Of a stretch of DNA of 64,000 bases, positions 46,366-58,287 are shown piece by piece. Both the position numbers and the translations under genes were made by a program. The notes under the pieces were generated by a model. That model was not told where the DNA came from. It did no database searches and saw nothing but the letters and a program-made list of their open reading frames with translations. Every line of letters starts with the position of its first letter. Within the stretch, counting starts at the first letter, position 1. This DNA is from Pelodera strongyloides (lineage: Eukaryota > Nematoda > Chromadorea > Rhabditida > Rhabditidae), in contig JAANDG010000006.1 of the NCBI GenBank assembly GCA_036852015.1, positions 124,001 through 188,000 on the forward strand, read 5' to 3'.

Positions 46366-46731
46366 GTCCAATAACGACGTAGAATATACCTTATTTGCAG
46401 TAAGTTAAGTGAAACATCACCGTTAAATCAATAACCTATTATCGATAAGTTACGTTATCCGATATTTCTTACTTATTGAGCTTGGGCCGAACTCTGAAAG
46501 CACAATTCGGATTTCCAAGAACAGATGCCTGCCATGGACCGTTAACTTCCATGGAAGGATGATAACGGTTAGTATTCCCTCTTTTGTTATTTATGCAGCT
46601 TTCTGGGTAGGCCTAGATTAAACGAGTTTCATAGCTTATAGTTAAAAATTTCACCCCACAAATAATACAAGACACATGTGAGGGAACCCCGGAAGACTGA
46701 TACATTTTTATTTCAAAAAGGTCAACATTTA

Positions 46732-46812
46732 TTTCAAGGTACTCCGAATGCATTCTTCGCACAAATCAAATGGAGCAGTGTGGGGAACACCACTCACTGT
46801 GAGTATTGTTAA
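46732..46812 (+). pseudogene. GNTTHCGYC exon, copy 4
   Basis: It reads QGTPNAFFAQIKWSSVGN, then TTHCEYC and a stop four codons earlier than copies 2 and 3. A Gly to Glu change sits inside the conserved motif. Confidence 0.5.
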
Positions 46813-46949
46813 GTTTTGTACGAAATAAGGCTCAGAACGTAGAATTAGATTATATACAGTTAGTCAACCGAAATATCACCGTTAAGTTTAGGTTGAAAAG
46901 GTTAAGCAACTAATAATCAATCATGTTATTCGTTCTTTTCACTTTTCAG

Positions 46950-47036
46950 CAATGGGATTAAACGCTGAACAGACAATTCGAATGGCCAACAGAAATGCCC
47001 GTCATCGCCGCTTATTTCTATGGCAGGACGAGAAAG
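46950..47036 (+). CDS. Companion exon of the GNTTHCGYC array, open copy
   Basis: After ACTTTTCAG the frame begins MGLNAEQTIRMANRNARH and ends at a GTTTG donor. Diverged relatives follow copies 2 and 3 at 45910-46019 (NGLNAQLEWSTADALNG) and 46450-46560. Each GNTTHCGYC exon is therefore paired with such an exon about 100-140 bp downstream. Confidence 0.4.
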
Positions 47037-47502
47037 GTTTGTCTTTTTCTTTTGGTGTTTGTCCCGTTTGTAGGACTAGCACATAAATTACTAATTTGAT
47101 AATTTATTGTTTTATTTAACCTCTCATAAAACTTTACAACCAAAGATCATAACAATGCCTACTAGAGAACCGAGAGTGTAATTCGATTTTATTTCAATAT
47201 GGTTCTAAAACTCACTTCTTTAGACAAATGTACCTCAACACACAACTACTTCACGAAAGTTGATGCGACTTTGGGGCACCGATCCATACCGTCATTTCCA
47301 CGAGAGAAATACGAAAATGTAAGACCGTAACTGATTTAGAACCCGTATACAGTTCAAAAAAACTTGAATTGACATGGCGCGTTTTGACAGATACATTCTG
47401 CAAACATTGCATATTGCATAAAGGTCGGAAATTTTAGTGAATTAACGGGGACAATGGAAGTGATATACACAATATCGGGCGAAAGGGAGTTTCAGCCTCA
47501 AG
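47037..47502. other. Decayed fifth unit of the array and upstream flank
   Basis: Weak similarity to the array unit is visible near 47190-47290 (ATTTCAATATGG, then a GGGGCACC string). No coding exon is supported. Confidence 0.35.
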
Positions 47503-49089
47503 ATGGATTTCTTGCGTTCATGGGGCATTCAATTCGCGCTAAATTCTGTGTTTACCGTTCTCTGTGACGCGCACATCCCATATATTCATCAGCTTGTCCG
47601 CCTCCTATTCGTGGATTGGGTGAGTAAGGTTCCTTATTGTAATGGCCGGTGAGACGTTGAAAACGTTTACTTATTTAATTAGATGTAACTTCGCAACCCC
47701 TTGTCCGCTTTTTAGGTTGTTCAGGTCCCTCTTCTCTGTTTTTCCAGTTCGATTAATCTTCATTTACCGCTTTTCGCGCGTGGTGAATTCTTGTTGTGCG
47801 CTGCTTGCTGTGCAATATTGTGCATTTCCTTTAAGGATGAAGGCTTCAACTAGTGTAGTACATGTGTGTGAGTTGACTCTCGTATAAATACAATTCAGGG
47901 TCGCTGCCCTTGTAGCTAACAACTTGATCTAGCTATCACTTTCCTTTGCGCTTTCTGTTCCTCCCCTTTTAACACTGTCAGAATTTCATCCTACATGATG
48001 AAGCATGGTTGTGTTATTATATGGACGATACCGTTTTGTGTTGACTGTCTGACTGTCTTACTGTCTGACTTTCTGACAACAACTGTCTGAGTACTACACA
48101 AGAAGCGCAGAAATTTGCTTGCTAGGGTGCCCTTTGGTAACTGGCTTGTAATTTTGTAGGAATGCCCATCCTGAACATAAACTATGGTGATTCTAAAGCT
48201 TGCGCTTCCGAAACCGAAAACAATCCCACTAATTTACCTCTAACCGACCTTTTATTTCAGTTGGGAGACCAACGAGATATTCCTCGCCGCGTGGTCGTTC
48301 AATCAATCGAAAATATGGGCACACGGCCACCAAGACAACTTGATATTAAATAACAGCTTACAGGTTCTGCTCAATGAGTTCCTCGCCAAAGCTACATTTC
48401 CGAAGTTGTGGAATGCTGCGTGAAGATTAGCGAGCGTTGCGAGAAATAGCTGCAATAACTAACAAGTTCAGGAATGGATACAACATTGCGAAACATCTCG
48501 TATTCAGGTTTCTTTTTTTATTCAGTTTTCATCATGTTTCGGGGCCTGTGGAAGCTTTTTTGTTTACCAACAATGAGAACTCCTATAAACTGGAGTTTTT
48601 GTGTGAAGGTGTGGTAGTTTAATACGTACATTTGCCACATGTGCTAATGGATAAAGGTAAGGATCTAGGTTGCATGCTTCCATAGTGAAGCATTTTGTCT
48701 AAGAGTTTATGTTTTAGAAAACACATATACCTCAACGTATGTTGTGCGTATGAAACATGCTGCATTTTTGGGTTTCAATGAAACAACATTAATAACATTT
48801 GCACTATGCACAGTGATAGAATAGAAACAAACAATTCTTGGAATGATTTGTTATTTAAATCAAGCCATTCCGGTATAGTAATGTGTGTATTTTTCAGAAG
48901 TACCGTCCGCTTGCTAACACGGACGCGGACAAGATACAGGAATTGCCAAGTGACAGGGACACTCAACAGGATATTTGCTTTAAGCCATCTGTTTTTTATC
49001 TTTTGCTTTGCTTGATTGTTTTTTTGATGTGGGTCGTATCTGAAAAAAGGAGGACGGACTACGCCAGAATTAGGGTGTATCTAGTTTAG
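47503..49089 (+). CDS. Candidate single-pass membrane protein gene
   Basis: Proposed exons: 47503-47619 (39 codons, MDFLRSWGIQFALNSVFTVL start, GTGAGT donor), 47716-47782, one starting at 48160 (MPILNINYGDSKAC), one ending at 48608 (FTNNENSYKLEFLCE), 48718-48812 (ENTYTSTYVVRMKHAAFLGF, ending ITFALCT) and 48898-49089. The last exon has an acidic stretch, a membrane segment (SVFYLLLCLIVFLMWVV), a basic tail and TAG. Phases agree for the first three and for the last three exons; the link between 48353 and 48430 is unresolved and contains stops. A polyadenylation signal AATAAA lies at 49155-49160. Start, Cys pattern, membrane segment and short basic tail suggest a type I membrane protein. The region before the membrane segment vaguely recalls a ZP-domain end, which I cannot confirm. 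Confidence 0.5.
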
Positions 49090-49154
49090 TTGTGGATTTC
49101 CAAAGTGAGTGCTACAGGCGCAACTTCGGTTCAAAAACGGGTTCACATTCAGAA

Positions 49155-49160
49155 AATAAA
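49155..49160 (+). terminator. Polyadenylation signal AATAAA
   Basis: It lies 66 bases after the stop of the membrane protein candidate, in an A-rich context with a second overlapping copy. Confidence 0.55.
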
Positions 49161-49257
49161 AATAAAAGGACTCTAAAAAGAATTCCACTAAGGGAATTTA
49201 ACATACTAACGCCTAAAAAATTCACTTTATGTCTTTAATTGTATGAAAAAAGCTTGC

Positions 49258-52200
49258 TTGAAATAGGGCGCTTTCCATTTTTTGGAAGCGTACTAATAAA
49301 TAAGAGGAGAATGTTGCAGCGCTTTCCAGCAGAAGCCATTGTTGCAACATCCATATAACTGACTATACATGTTGCTACCAAATTGATAAAGTGAAACACA
49401 CTGCTGTGGTTAAAATGGGGCGCTTTCCTTTTTTTGGGAGCGTCCTAATAAATATAAGATTATAATGCAGCGCTTTCCAGCAGAAGCTGCTGCAACATTC
49501 GTATAACTGACTGTACATGTTGCTACCAAATTGATAAAGTAAAACAGACTGATGGGGTTAAAATGGGGCGCTTTCCTTTTTTTGGGAGCGTCCTAATAAA
49601 TATAAGATTATAATGCAGCGCTTTCCAGCAGAAGCTGCTGCAACATTCGTATAACTGACTGTACATGTTGCTACCAAATTGATAAAGTAAAACAGACTGA
49701 TGGGGTTAAAATGGGGCGCTTTCCTTTTTTTGGGAGCGTCCTAATAAATATAAGATTATAATGCAGCGCTTTCCAGCAGAAGCTGCTGCAACATTCGTAT
49801 TACTGACTGTACATGTTGCTTCCAAATTGATAAAGTAAAACACACTGCTGTGGTTAAAATGGGGCGCTTTCCTTTTTTGGGAGCGTCCTAATAAATATAA
49901 GATTATGTTGCAGCACTTTCCCGCAGAAGGTGCTGCAACATTCGTATAACTGAATGTACATGTTGCTACCAAATTGATAAAGTAAAACAGACTGATGGGG
50001 TTAAAATGGGGCGCTTTCCTTTTTTTGGGAGCGTCCTAATAAATATAAGATAATGTTGCAGCGCTTTCCAGCAGAAGCTGCTGCAACATTCGTATAACTG
50101 AATGTACATGTTGCTCCCAAATTGATAAAGTAAAACAGACTGATGGGATTAAAATGGGGCGCTTTCCTTTTTTTGGAAGCGTCTTAATAAATAAGAAGAG
50201 AATGTTGCAGCGCTTTCCAGCAGAAGCTGCTGCAACATTCGTATTACTGACTGTACATGTTGCTACCAAATTGATAAGTAAAACAGACTGCTGTGGTTAA
50301 AATGGGGCGCTTTCCTTTTCTTGGGAGCGTCCTAATAAATATAAGATTATGTTGCAGCGCTTTCCAGCAGAAGCTGCTGCAACATTCGTATTACTGACTG
50401 TACATGTTGCTACCAAATTGATGAGTAAAACACACTGCTGTGGTTAAAATGGGGCGCTTTCCTTTTTTTGGGAGCGTCCTAATAAATATAAGATTATGTT
50501 GCAGCGCTTTCCAGCAGAAGCTGCTGCAACATTTGTATAACTGACTGTACATGTTGCTACCAAATTGATAAAGTAAAACAGACTGATGGGGTTAAAATGG
50601 GGCGCTTTCCTTTTTTTGGGAGCGTCCTAATATATATAAGATTATGTTGCAGCGCTTTCCAGCAGAAGCTGCTGCAACATTCGTATTACTGACTGTACAT
50701 GTTGCTACCAAATTGATAAAGTAAAACACACTGCTGTGGTTAAAATGGAGCGCTTTCCTTTTTTTTGGGAGTGCCCTAATAAATATAAGATTATGTTGCA
50801 GCGCTTTCCAGCAGAAGTTGCTGCAACATTCGTATAACTGAATGTACATGTTGCTACCAAATTGATAAAGTAAAACAGACTGATGGGGTTAAAATGGGGC
50901 GCTTTCCTTTTTTTGGGAGCGTCCTAATAAATATAAGATAGTGTTGCAGCGCTTTCCAGCAGAAGCTGCTGCAACATTCGTATAACTGAATGTACATGTT
51001 GCTACCAAATTGATAAAGTAAAACAGACTGATGGGGTTAAAATGGGGCGCTTTCCTTTTTTTGGAAGCGTCTTAATAAATAAGAAGAGAATGTTGCAACG
51101 CTTTCAGCAGAAGCTGCTGCAACATTTGTATTACTGACTGTACATGTTGCTACCAAATTAATGAGTAAAACACACTGCTGTGGTTAAAATGGGGCGCTTT
51201 TCTTTTTTTGGGAGCGTCATAAGAAATATAAGATTATGTTGCAGCGCTTTCCAGCAGAAGCTGCTGCAACATTCGTATTACTGACTGTACATGTTGCTAC
51301 CAAATTGGTAAGTAAAACAGACTGCTGTGGTTAAAATGGGGCGCTTTCCTTTTTTTGGGAGCGTCCTAATAAATATAAGATTATGTTGCAGCGCTTTCCA
51401 GCAGAAGCTGCTGCAACATTCGTATTACTGACTGTACGTGTTGCTACCAAATTGATGAGTAAAACACACTGCTGTGGTTAAAATGGGGCGCTTTCCTTTT
51501 TTTGGGAGCGTCCTAAGAAATATAAGATTATGTTGCAGCGCTTTCCAGCAGAAGCTGCTGCAACATTCGTATTACTGACTGTACATGTTGCTACCAAATT
51601 GATAAGTAAAACAGACTGCTGTGGTTAAAATGGGGCGCTTTCCTCTTTTTGTGAGCGTCCTAATAAATATAAGATAATGTTGCAGCGCTTTCCAGCAGAA
51701 GCTGCTGCAACATTCGTATAACTGACTGTACATGTTGCTACCAAATTGATGAGTAAAACACACTGCTGTGGTTAAAATGGGGCGCTTTCCTTTTTTGGGA
51801 GCGTCCTAATAAATATAAGATTATGTTGCAGCGCTTTCCAGCAGAAGCTGCTGCAACATTCGTATAACTGACTGTACATGTTGCTACCAAATTGATGAGT
51901 AAAACACACTGCTGTGGTTAAAATGGGGCGCTTTCCTTTTTTTGGGAGCGTCCTAATAAATATAAGATTATATTGCAGCGCTTTCCAACAGAAGCTGCTG
52001 CAACATTTGTATAACTGACTGTACATGTTGCTACCAAATTGATAAGTAAAACAGACTGCTGTGGTTAAACTGGGGCGTTTCCTTTTTTTGGAAGCGTCTT
52101 AATAAATAAGAAGAGAATGTTGCAACGCATGCAGCAGAAGCTGCTGCAACATTCATATAACTGAATATGTTGAAACCAAATTGATAATGTAAAACAGACT

Positions 52201-55200
52201 GGTGTGCTTAAGATGGGGCGCTTTCCTGTTTTTGGAAGCGTCCTAATAAATATAAGAGAATGATGCAGCGTTTTCCAGCAGAAGCTGCTGCAACATTCGT
52301 ATTACTGACTATGTTGGAACCAAATTGATAAAGTAAAACAGACTGCTGTGGTTAAAATGGGGCACTTTCCTTTTTTGGTAGCGTACTAATAAATATAAGA
52401 TAATGTTGCAGTGCTTTCGAGCAGAAGCTGCTGCAACATTTGTATAACTGACTGTGTTAGAACCAAATTGATAAAGTAAAACAGACTGCTGTGGTTAAAA
52501 TGGGGCGCTTTCCTGTTTTTGGAAGCGTCCTAATAAATATAAGATAATGTTGCAGCGCTTTCCAGCAGAAGCTGCTGCAACATTTGTGTAACTGACTGTA
52601 CATGCTGCTACCAAATTGATAAGTAAAACAGACGGATGTGGTTAAACTGGGGTTGAACTGGGGCGCTTCCATTTTTTGGAAGCGTACTAATAAATAAGAG
52701 GAGAATGTTGCAGCGCTTTCCAGCAGAAGCCATTGTTGCAACATCCATATAACTGACTATACATGTTGCTACCAAATTGATAAAGTGAAACACACTGCTG
52801 TGGTTAAAATGGGGCGCTTTCCTTTTTTTGGGAGCGTCCTAATAAATATAAGATTATAATGCAGCGCTTTCCAGCAGAAGCTGCTGCAACATTCGTATAA
52901 CTGACTGTACATGTTGCTACCAAATTGATGAGTAAAACACACTGCTGTGGTTAAAATGGGGCGCTTTCCTTTTTTTGGGAGCGTCCTAATAAATATAAGA
53001 TTATGTTGCAGCGCTTTCCAGCAGCAGCTGCTGCAACATTTGTATTACTGACTGTAATATGTTGCTACCAAATTGATGAGTAAAACACACTGCTGTGGTT
53101 AAAATGGGGCGCTTTCCTTTTTTTGGGAGCGTCCTAATAAATATAAGATTATGTTGCAGCGCTTTCCAGCAGAAGCTGCTGCAACATTCGTATTACTGAC
53201 TGTACATGTTGCTACCAAATTGATGAGTAAAACACACTGCTGTGGTTAAAATGGGGCGCTTTCCTTTTTTTGGGAGCGTCCTAATAAATATAATATTATG
53301 TTGCAGCGCTTTCCAGCAGAAGCTGCTGCAACATTCGTATTACTGACTGTACATGTTGCTACCAAATTGATAAGCAAAACAGACTGCTGTGGTTAAAATG
53401 GGGCGCTTTCCTTTTTTTGGGAGCGGCGCTTTCCAGCAGAAGCTGCTGCAACATTCGTATAACTGACAGTACATGTTGCTACCAAATTGATGAGTAAAAC
53501 ACAGTGCTGTGGTTAAAATGGGGCGCTTTCCTTTTTTTGGGAGCGTCCTAATAAATATAAGATTATGTTGCAGCGCTTTCCAGCAGAAGCTGCTGCAACA
53601 TTCGTATAACTGACTGTACATGTTGCTACCAAATTGATGAGTAAAACACACTGCTGTGGTTAAAATGGGGCGCTTTCCTTTTTTGGGAGCGTCCTAATGA
53701 ATATAAGATTATGTTGCAGCGCTTTCCAACAGAAGCTGCTGCAACATTCGTATTACTGACTGTACATGTTGCTACCAAATTGTTAAGTAAAACAGACTGC
53801 TGTGGTTAAAATGGGGCGCTTTCCTTTTTTTGGAAGCGTCGTAATAAATAAGAAGAGAATGTTGCAACGCTTTCAGCAGAAGCTGCTGCAACATTTGTAT
53901 AACTGACTGTGTTGGAACCAAATTGATGAGTAAAACACACTGCTGTGGTTAAAATGGGGCGCTTTCCTTTTTTTGGGAGCGTCCTAATAAATATAAGATA
54001 ATGTTGCAGCGCTTTCCAGCAGAAGCTGCTGCAACATTCGTATTACTGACTATGTTGGAACCAAATTGATAAAGTAAAACAGACTGCTGTGGTTAAAATG
54101 GGGCGCTTTCCTGTTTTTGGAAGCGTCCTAATAAATATAAGATAATGTTGCAGCGCTTTCCAGCAGAAGCTGCTGCAACGTTTGTATAACTGACTGTACA
54201 TGCTGCTACCAAATTGATAAATAAAACAGACGGATGTGGTTAAACTGGGGTTGAACTGGGGCGCTTCCTTTTTTGGAAGCTTACTAATAAATCAAAAGAG
54301 AATATTGCAGCGCTTTCCAGCAGAAACTGCTGCAACATTCGTATAACAACAGACTGTACATGTTGCTACCAAATTGATGAGTAAAACACACTGCTGTGGT
54401 TAAAATGGGGCGCTTTCCTTTTTTTGGGAGCGTCCTAATAAATATAAGATTATGTTGCAGCGCTTTCCAGCAGCAGCTGCTGCAACATTTGTATTACTGA
54501 CTGTAATATGTTGCTACCAAATTGATGAGTAAAACACACTGCTGTGGTTAAAATGGGGCGCTTTCCTTTTTTTGGGAGCGTCCTAATAAATATAAGATTA
54601 TGTTGCAGCGCTTTCCAGCAGAAGCTGCTGCAACATTCGTATTACTGACTGTACATGTTGCTACCAAATTGATGAGTAAAACACACTGCTGTGGTTAAAA
54701 TGGGGCGCTTTCCTTTTTTTGGGAGCGTCCTAATAAATATAAGATTATGTTGCAGCACTTTCCAGCAGAAGCTGCTGCAACATTCGTATAACTGACTGTA
54801 CATGTTGCTACCAAATTGATGAGTAAAACACACTGCTGTGGTTAAAATGGGGCGCTTTCCTTTTTTTGGGAGCGTCCTAATAAATATAATATTATGTTGC
54901 AGCGCTTTCCAGCAGAAGCTGCTGCAACATTTGTATTACTGACTGTAATATGTTGCTACCAAATTGATGAGTAAAACACACTGCTGTGGTTAAAATGGGG
55001 CGCTTTCCTTTTTTTGGGAGCGTCCTAATAAATATAAGATTATGTTGCAGCGCTTTCCAGCAGCAGCTGCTGCAACATTTGTATTACTGACTGTAATATG
55101 TTGCTACCAAATTGATGAGTAAAACACACTGCTGTGGTTAAAATGGGGCGCTTTCCTTTTTTTGGGAGCGTCCTAATAAATATAAGATTATGTTGCAGCG

Positions 55201-56614
55201 CTTTCCAGCAGAAGCTGCTGCAACATTCGTATTACTGACTGTACATGTTGCTACCAAATTGATAAGCAAAACAGACTGCTGTGGTTAAAATGGGGCGCTT
55301 TCCTTTTTTTGGGAGCGTCCTAATAAATATAAGATAATGTTGCAGCGCTTTCCAGCAGAAGCTGCTGCAACATTCGTATAACTGACTGTACATGTTGCTA
55401 CCAAATTGATGAGTAAAACACACTGCTGTGGTTAAAATGGGGCGCTTTCCTTTTTTTGGGAGCGTCCTAATAAATATAATATTATGTTGCAGCGCTTTCC
55501 AGCAGAAGCTGCTGCAACATTTGTATTACTGACTGTAATATGTTGCTACCAAATTGATGAGTAAAACACACTGCTGTGGTTAAAATGGGGCGCTTTCCTT
55601 TTTTTGGGAGCGTCCTAATAAATATAAGATTATGTTGCAGCGCTTTCCAGCAGAAGCTGCTGCAACATTCGTATTACTGACTGTACATGTTGCTACCAAA
55701 TTGATGAGTAAAACACACTGCTGTGGTTAAAATGGGGCGCTTTCCTTTTTTTGGGAGCGTCCTAATAAATATAAGATAATGTTGCAGCGCTTTCCAGCAG
55801 AAGCTGCTGCAACATTCGTATTACTGACTGTACATGTTGCTACCAAATTGATGAGTAAAACACACTGCTGTGGTTAAAATGGGGCGCTTTCCTTTTTTTG
55901 GGAGCGTCCTAATAAATATAAGATTATGTTGCAGCGCTTTCCAGCAGAAGCTGCTGCAACATTCGTATAACTGACTGTACATGTTGCTACCAAATTGATG
56001 AGTAAAACACACTGCTGTGGTTAAAATGGGGCGCTTTCCTTTTTTGGGAGCGTCCTAATAAATATAAGATTATGTTGCAGCGCTTTCCAACAGAAGCTGC
56101 TGCAACATGTATTACAACTGACTGTACATGTTGCTACCAAATTGTTAAGTAAAACAGACTGCTGTGGTTAAAATGGGGCGCTTTCCTTTTTTTGGAAGCG
56201 TCGTAATAAATAAGAAGAGAATGTTGCAACGCTTTCAGCAGAAGCTGCTGCAACATTTGTATAACTGACTGTGTTGGAACCAAATTGATAAAGTAAAACA
56301 GACTGCTGTGGTTAAAATCGGGCGCTTTCCTTTTTTGGTAGCGTACTAATAAATATAAGATAATGTTGCAGCGCTTTCGAGCAGAAGCTGCTGCAACATT
56401 TGTATAACTGACTGTGTTGGAACCAAATTGATAAAGTAAAACAGACTGCTGTGGTTAAAATGGGGCGCTTTCCTTTTTTGGTAGCGTACTAATAAATATA
56501 AGATAACGTTGCAGCGCTTTCGAGCAGAAGCTGCTGCAACATTTGTATAACTGACTGTGTTAGAACCAAATTGATAAAGTAAAACAGACTGCTGTGGTTA
56601 AAATGGGGCGCTTT
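49258..56614. repeat. Satellite array, unit 147-148 bp, about 50 copies
   Basis: Each unit contains GGGGCGCTTTCC, a T-run, GGGAGCG, TAATAAATATAAGAT, then an inverted repeat GTTGCAGC...GCTGCTGCAAC, TGACTGTACATGTTGCTACC and AAATTGAT. Spacing of GGGGCGC is 148, 148, 148 in the first units. Higher-order structure is visible: a 4-unit block of about 590 bp repeats at 54.6, 55.2 and 55.8 kb, and rarer variants recur about 2.37 kb (53.84 and 56.21 kb) and 3.4 kb (49.3 and 52.7 kb) apart. The last unit stops abruptly inside GGGGCGCTTTT, next to an LTR. Confidence 0.97.
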
Positions 56615-56623
56615 TATAAAGAC

Positions 56624-57202
56624 TGTATTGCAGCCTTCGACCCGAAGTCCAGAATACAACCGTTGTATATAATAAGGGTTTATTATTGCACTAACAACTG
56701 ACAGAAATAGATTCAATAAGACGAGCACAAAGATAACAACTCAAAGACAATTAGGCGCTGGTTTACTTACTCAGACTAACCTACGTTGGCCGGTTTGCTT
56801 ACGCGGTCCAACGGTCACTTGGGCTCTACTAACGAGACCTCAAGCTCGAGTTGTATGAAGTACTAGAAGTTCTTACAGGAACCTACACAATAACAAGGTG
56901 GGAGAGCAATAGATAAAGAACCTTTCAGGTATAAACGTACGTATCCGGGATCGACGACAAGAAGCGAAGACGATTGATTAATACTAGAACCCCTTTACTA
57001 TCAGGGTGACACTTAGCACTAGGCTATACGCTCAAGGAGCTATATAAAAACGCGAGCTATATACGAATTAAGAAGTAACAAGGAATCCTAAATCTGTGGT
57101 TACGGTACTGACAATCTGCTTGGGAAACCGAATGGTGTGAATAGTGTAGGATTACGGTAGAAAGAGTGATATATAAGAAAGGCGGTTGCGCTAGTCGCAA
57201 CA
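56624..57202 (-). mobile_element. Probable LTR remnant at the satellite edge
   Basis: This 579-bp segment starts TGTATTGC and ends CGCAACA on the plus strand. On the minus strand it is preceded by a purine tract CGCCGGGAG (57203-57211), as expected for a 3' LTR. AATAAA is present on the minus strand near 56681. No second LTR is found within the window, so it is a solo or truncated element. It abuts the end of the satellite. Confidence 0.5.
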
Positions 57203-57367
57203 CTCCCGGCGAGGAAGGAATGTCCCTAAGGGACTCAAAGAAACATACATAAAGAGAACCTAACAAAACATACAAGGTAAGAGAATATATGGGAATCCTA
57301 TAGTCTCAAAGCCAAGGGTTAGTTGTTGGCCTCCAAAGGGCTAAATACGAATTTAGCAAAGTTTAGT

Positions 57368-57562
57368 TTAATTATATAAACTATATCCACCAAGATCCTG
57401 GCTGCTAATTACCACGGATGTCACTCCGATACGGTAATCGCGTTGCTGGCCTTCTTTCGTATAGACAATTCTATAGCGCGCGGTGGCCACCGTAGACACG
57501 TTACCGTATCCCGATGGTGCGGGTGGCGCGAAAGAATTAAATTCAAATCGTGCTTCCCCAGT
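57368..57562 (-). pseudogene. C-terminal end of a retroelement-like frame
   Basis: A minus-strand frame of about 64 codons ends at TAA 57368-57370. It includes FAPPAPSGYGNVSTVATARY and KEGQQRDYRIGVTSVVISS. It is GC-rich and lies just upstream of the putative polypurine tract and LTR, so it is probably the last piece of that element's polyprotein. No motif identifies the domain. Confidence 0.35.
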
Positions 57563-58287
57563 TTTTCAGTTTGCAAGTTGTTTTACGTTTTATTGTATAT
57601 TTCAGTTCGTTTATAGTTGTTGTAAAGTTGTTTACATGCGAATATGAATAGTCGGTGCGTAGTGCCCTTCCGGGGGCCGAACCGTTAGTTCTTTTCGATA
57701 TTTTTTGGCTTAAAAGTGAGACTAACAAAAATTACTTAATTAACAAATTTAGAACGATTGAATAAGAAGAAAGGGGTACGACAAATGCGCCGCCGGGCCG
57801 GATTTTCCTGCGGTCCTCTGATGTGTCAGGTAAGTCCATTTCCTTCCGTCTTCGGGGGTAGTCCGTCTTGGAGTCGTTTCGGCTCCTTTTCTTCCTCTGA
57901 TAGTCGGGGGGCTTTCATGCGGGCAATCCCTCCAGACTATGTAGTTAGTTGTTATTGTTGAGTTTGTTACCTGCAGTTTTAGTCCGGTTATGATTTGCAA
58001 TCAATTACATCGTCCTTTGTTTTTAGGCGATGTTCCGTCTTCCTGGCTGTTTTATTTGTGGGTTAACGCGTTGGAGCCATTGGAACAGTTTTTTTAAGGT
58101 TGGCTGAGTTTATTATTTTTGGATATATTATTTTATCGGCTTATGGCGCAGTTGTATCTGTATTCAGTAGTAGTTTTTTCGCGAGAATAGTGGTTAAGTT
58201 AATAGTTTGGTTCAGGTGTTTCATCAATTCGTGAAGAATGATTCTTCTGTTCCTGGTTGGACGACTTATAAGTGCTCGACAACAAAA
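57563..58287. other. Coding-like GC-rich patch on the minus strand, otherwise nothing
   Basis: At 57749-57960 the minus strand is open in more than one frame and strongly charged (for example ETTPRRTTPEDGRKW in one, KAPRLSEEEKEPKRLQ in another). Frames shift within the patch. It may be a decayed part of the same retroelement. Confidence 0.3.

Noticed and set aside
48040..48090. CTGTCTGACTGTCT short repeat
   Set aside because: It is a minor microsatellite in an intron-like stretch of the membrane protein candidate, with no further significance seen.
49706..56728. Many minus-strand open frames of 60-103 codons with THQFGSNMYSQLYECC-like sequence
   Set aside because: The satellite unit is 147 bp, a multiple of three, so any frame without a stop repeats through neighbouring units. 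They vanish where a unit is 148 bp and have no start or splice context.
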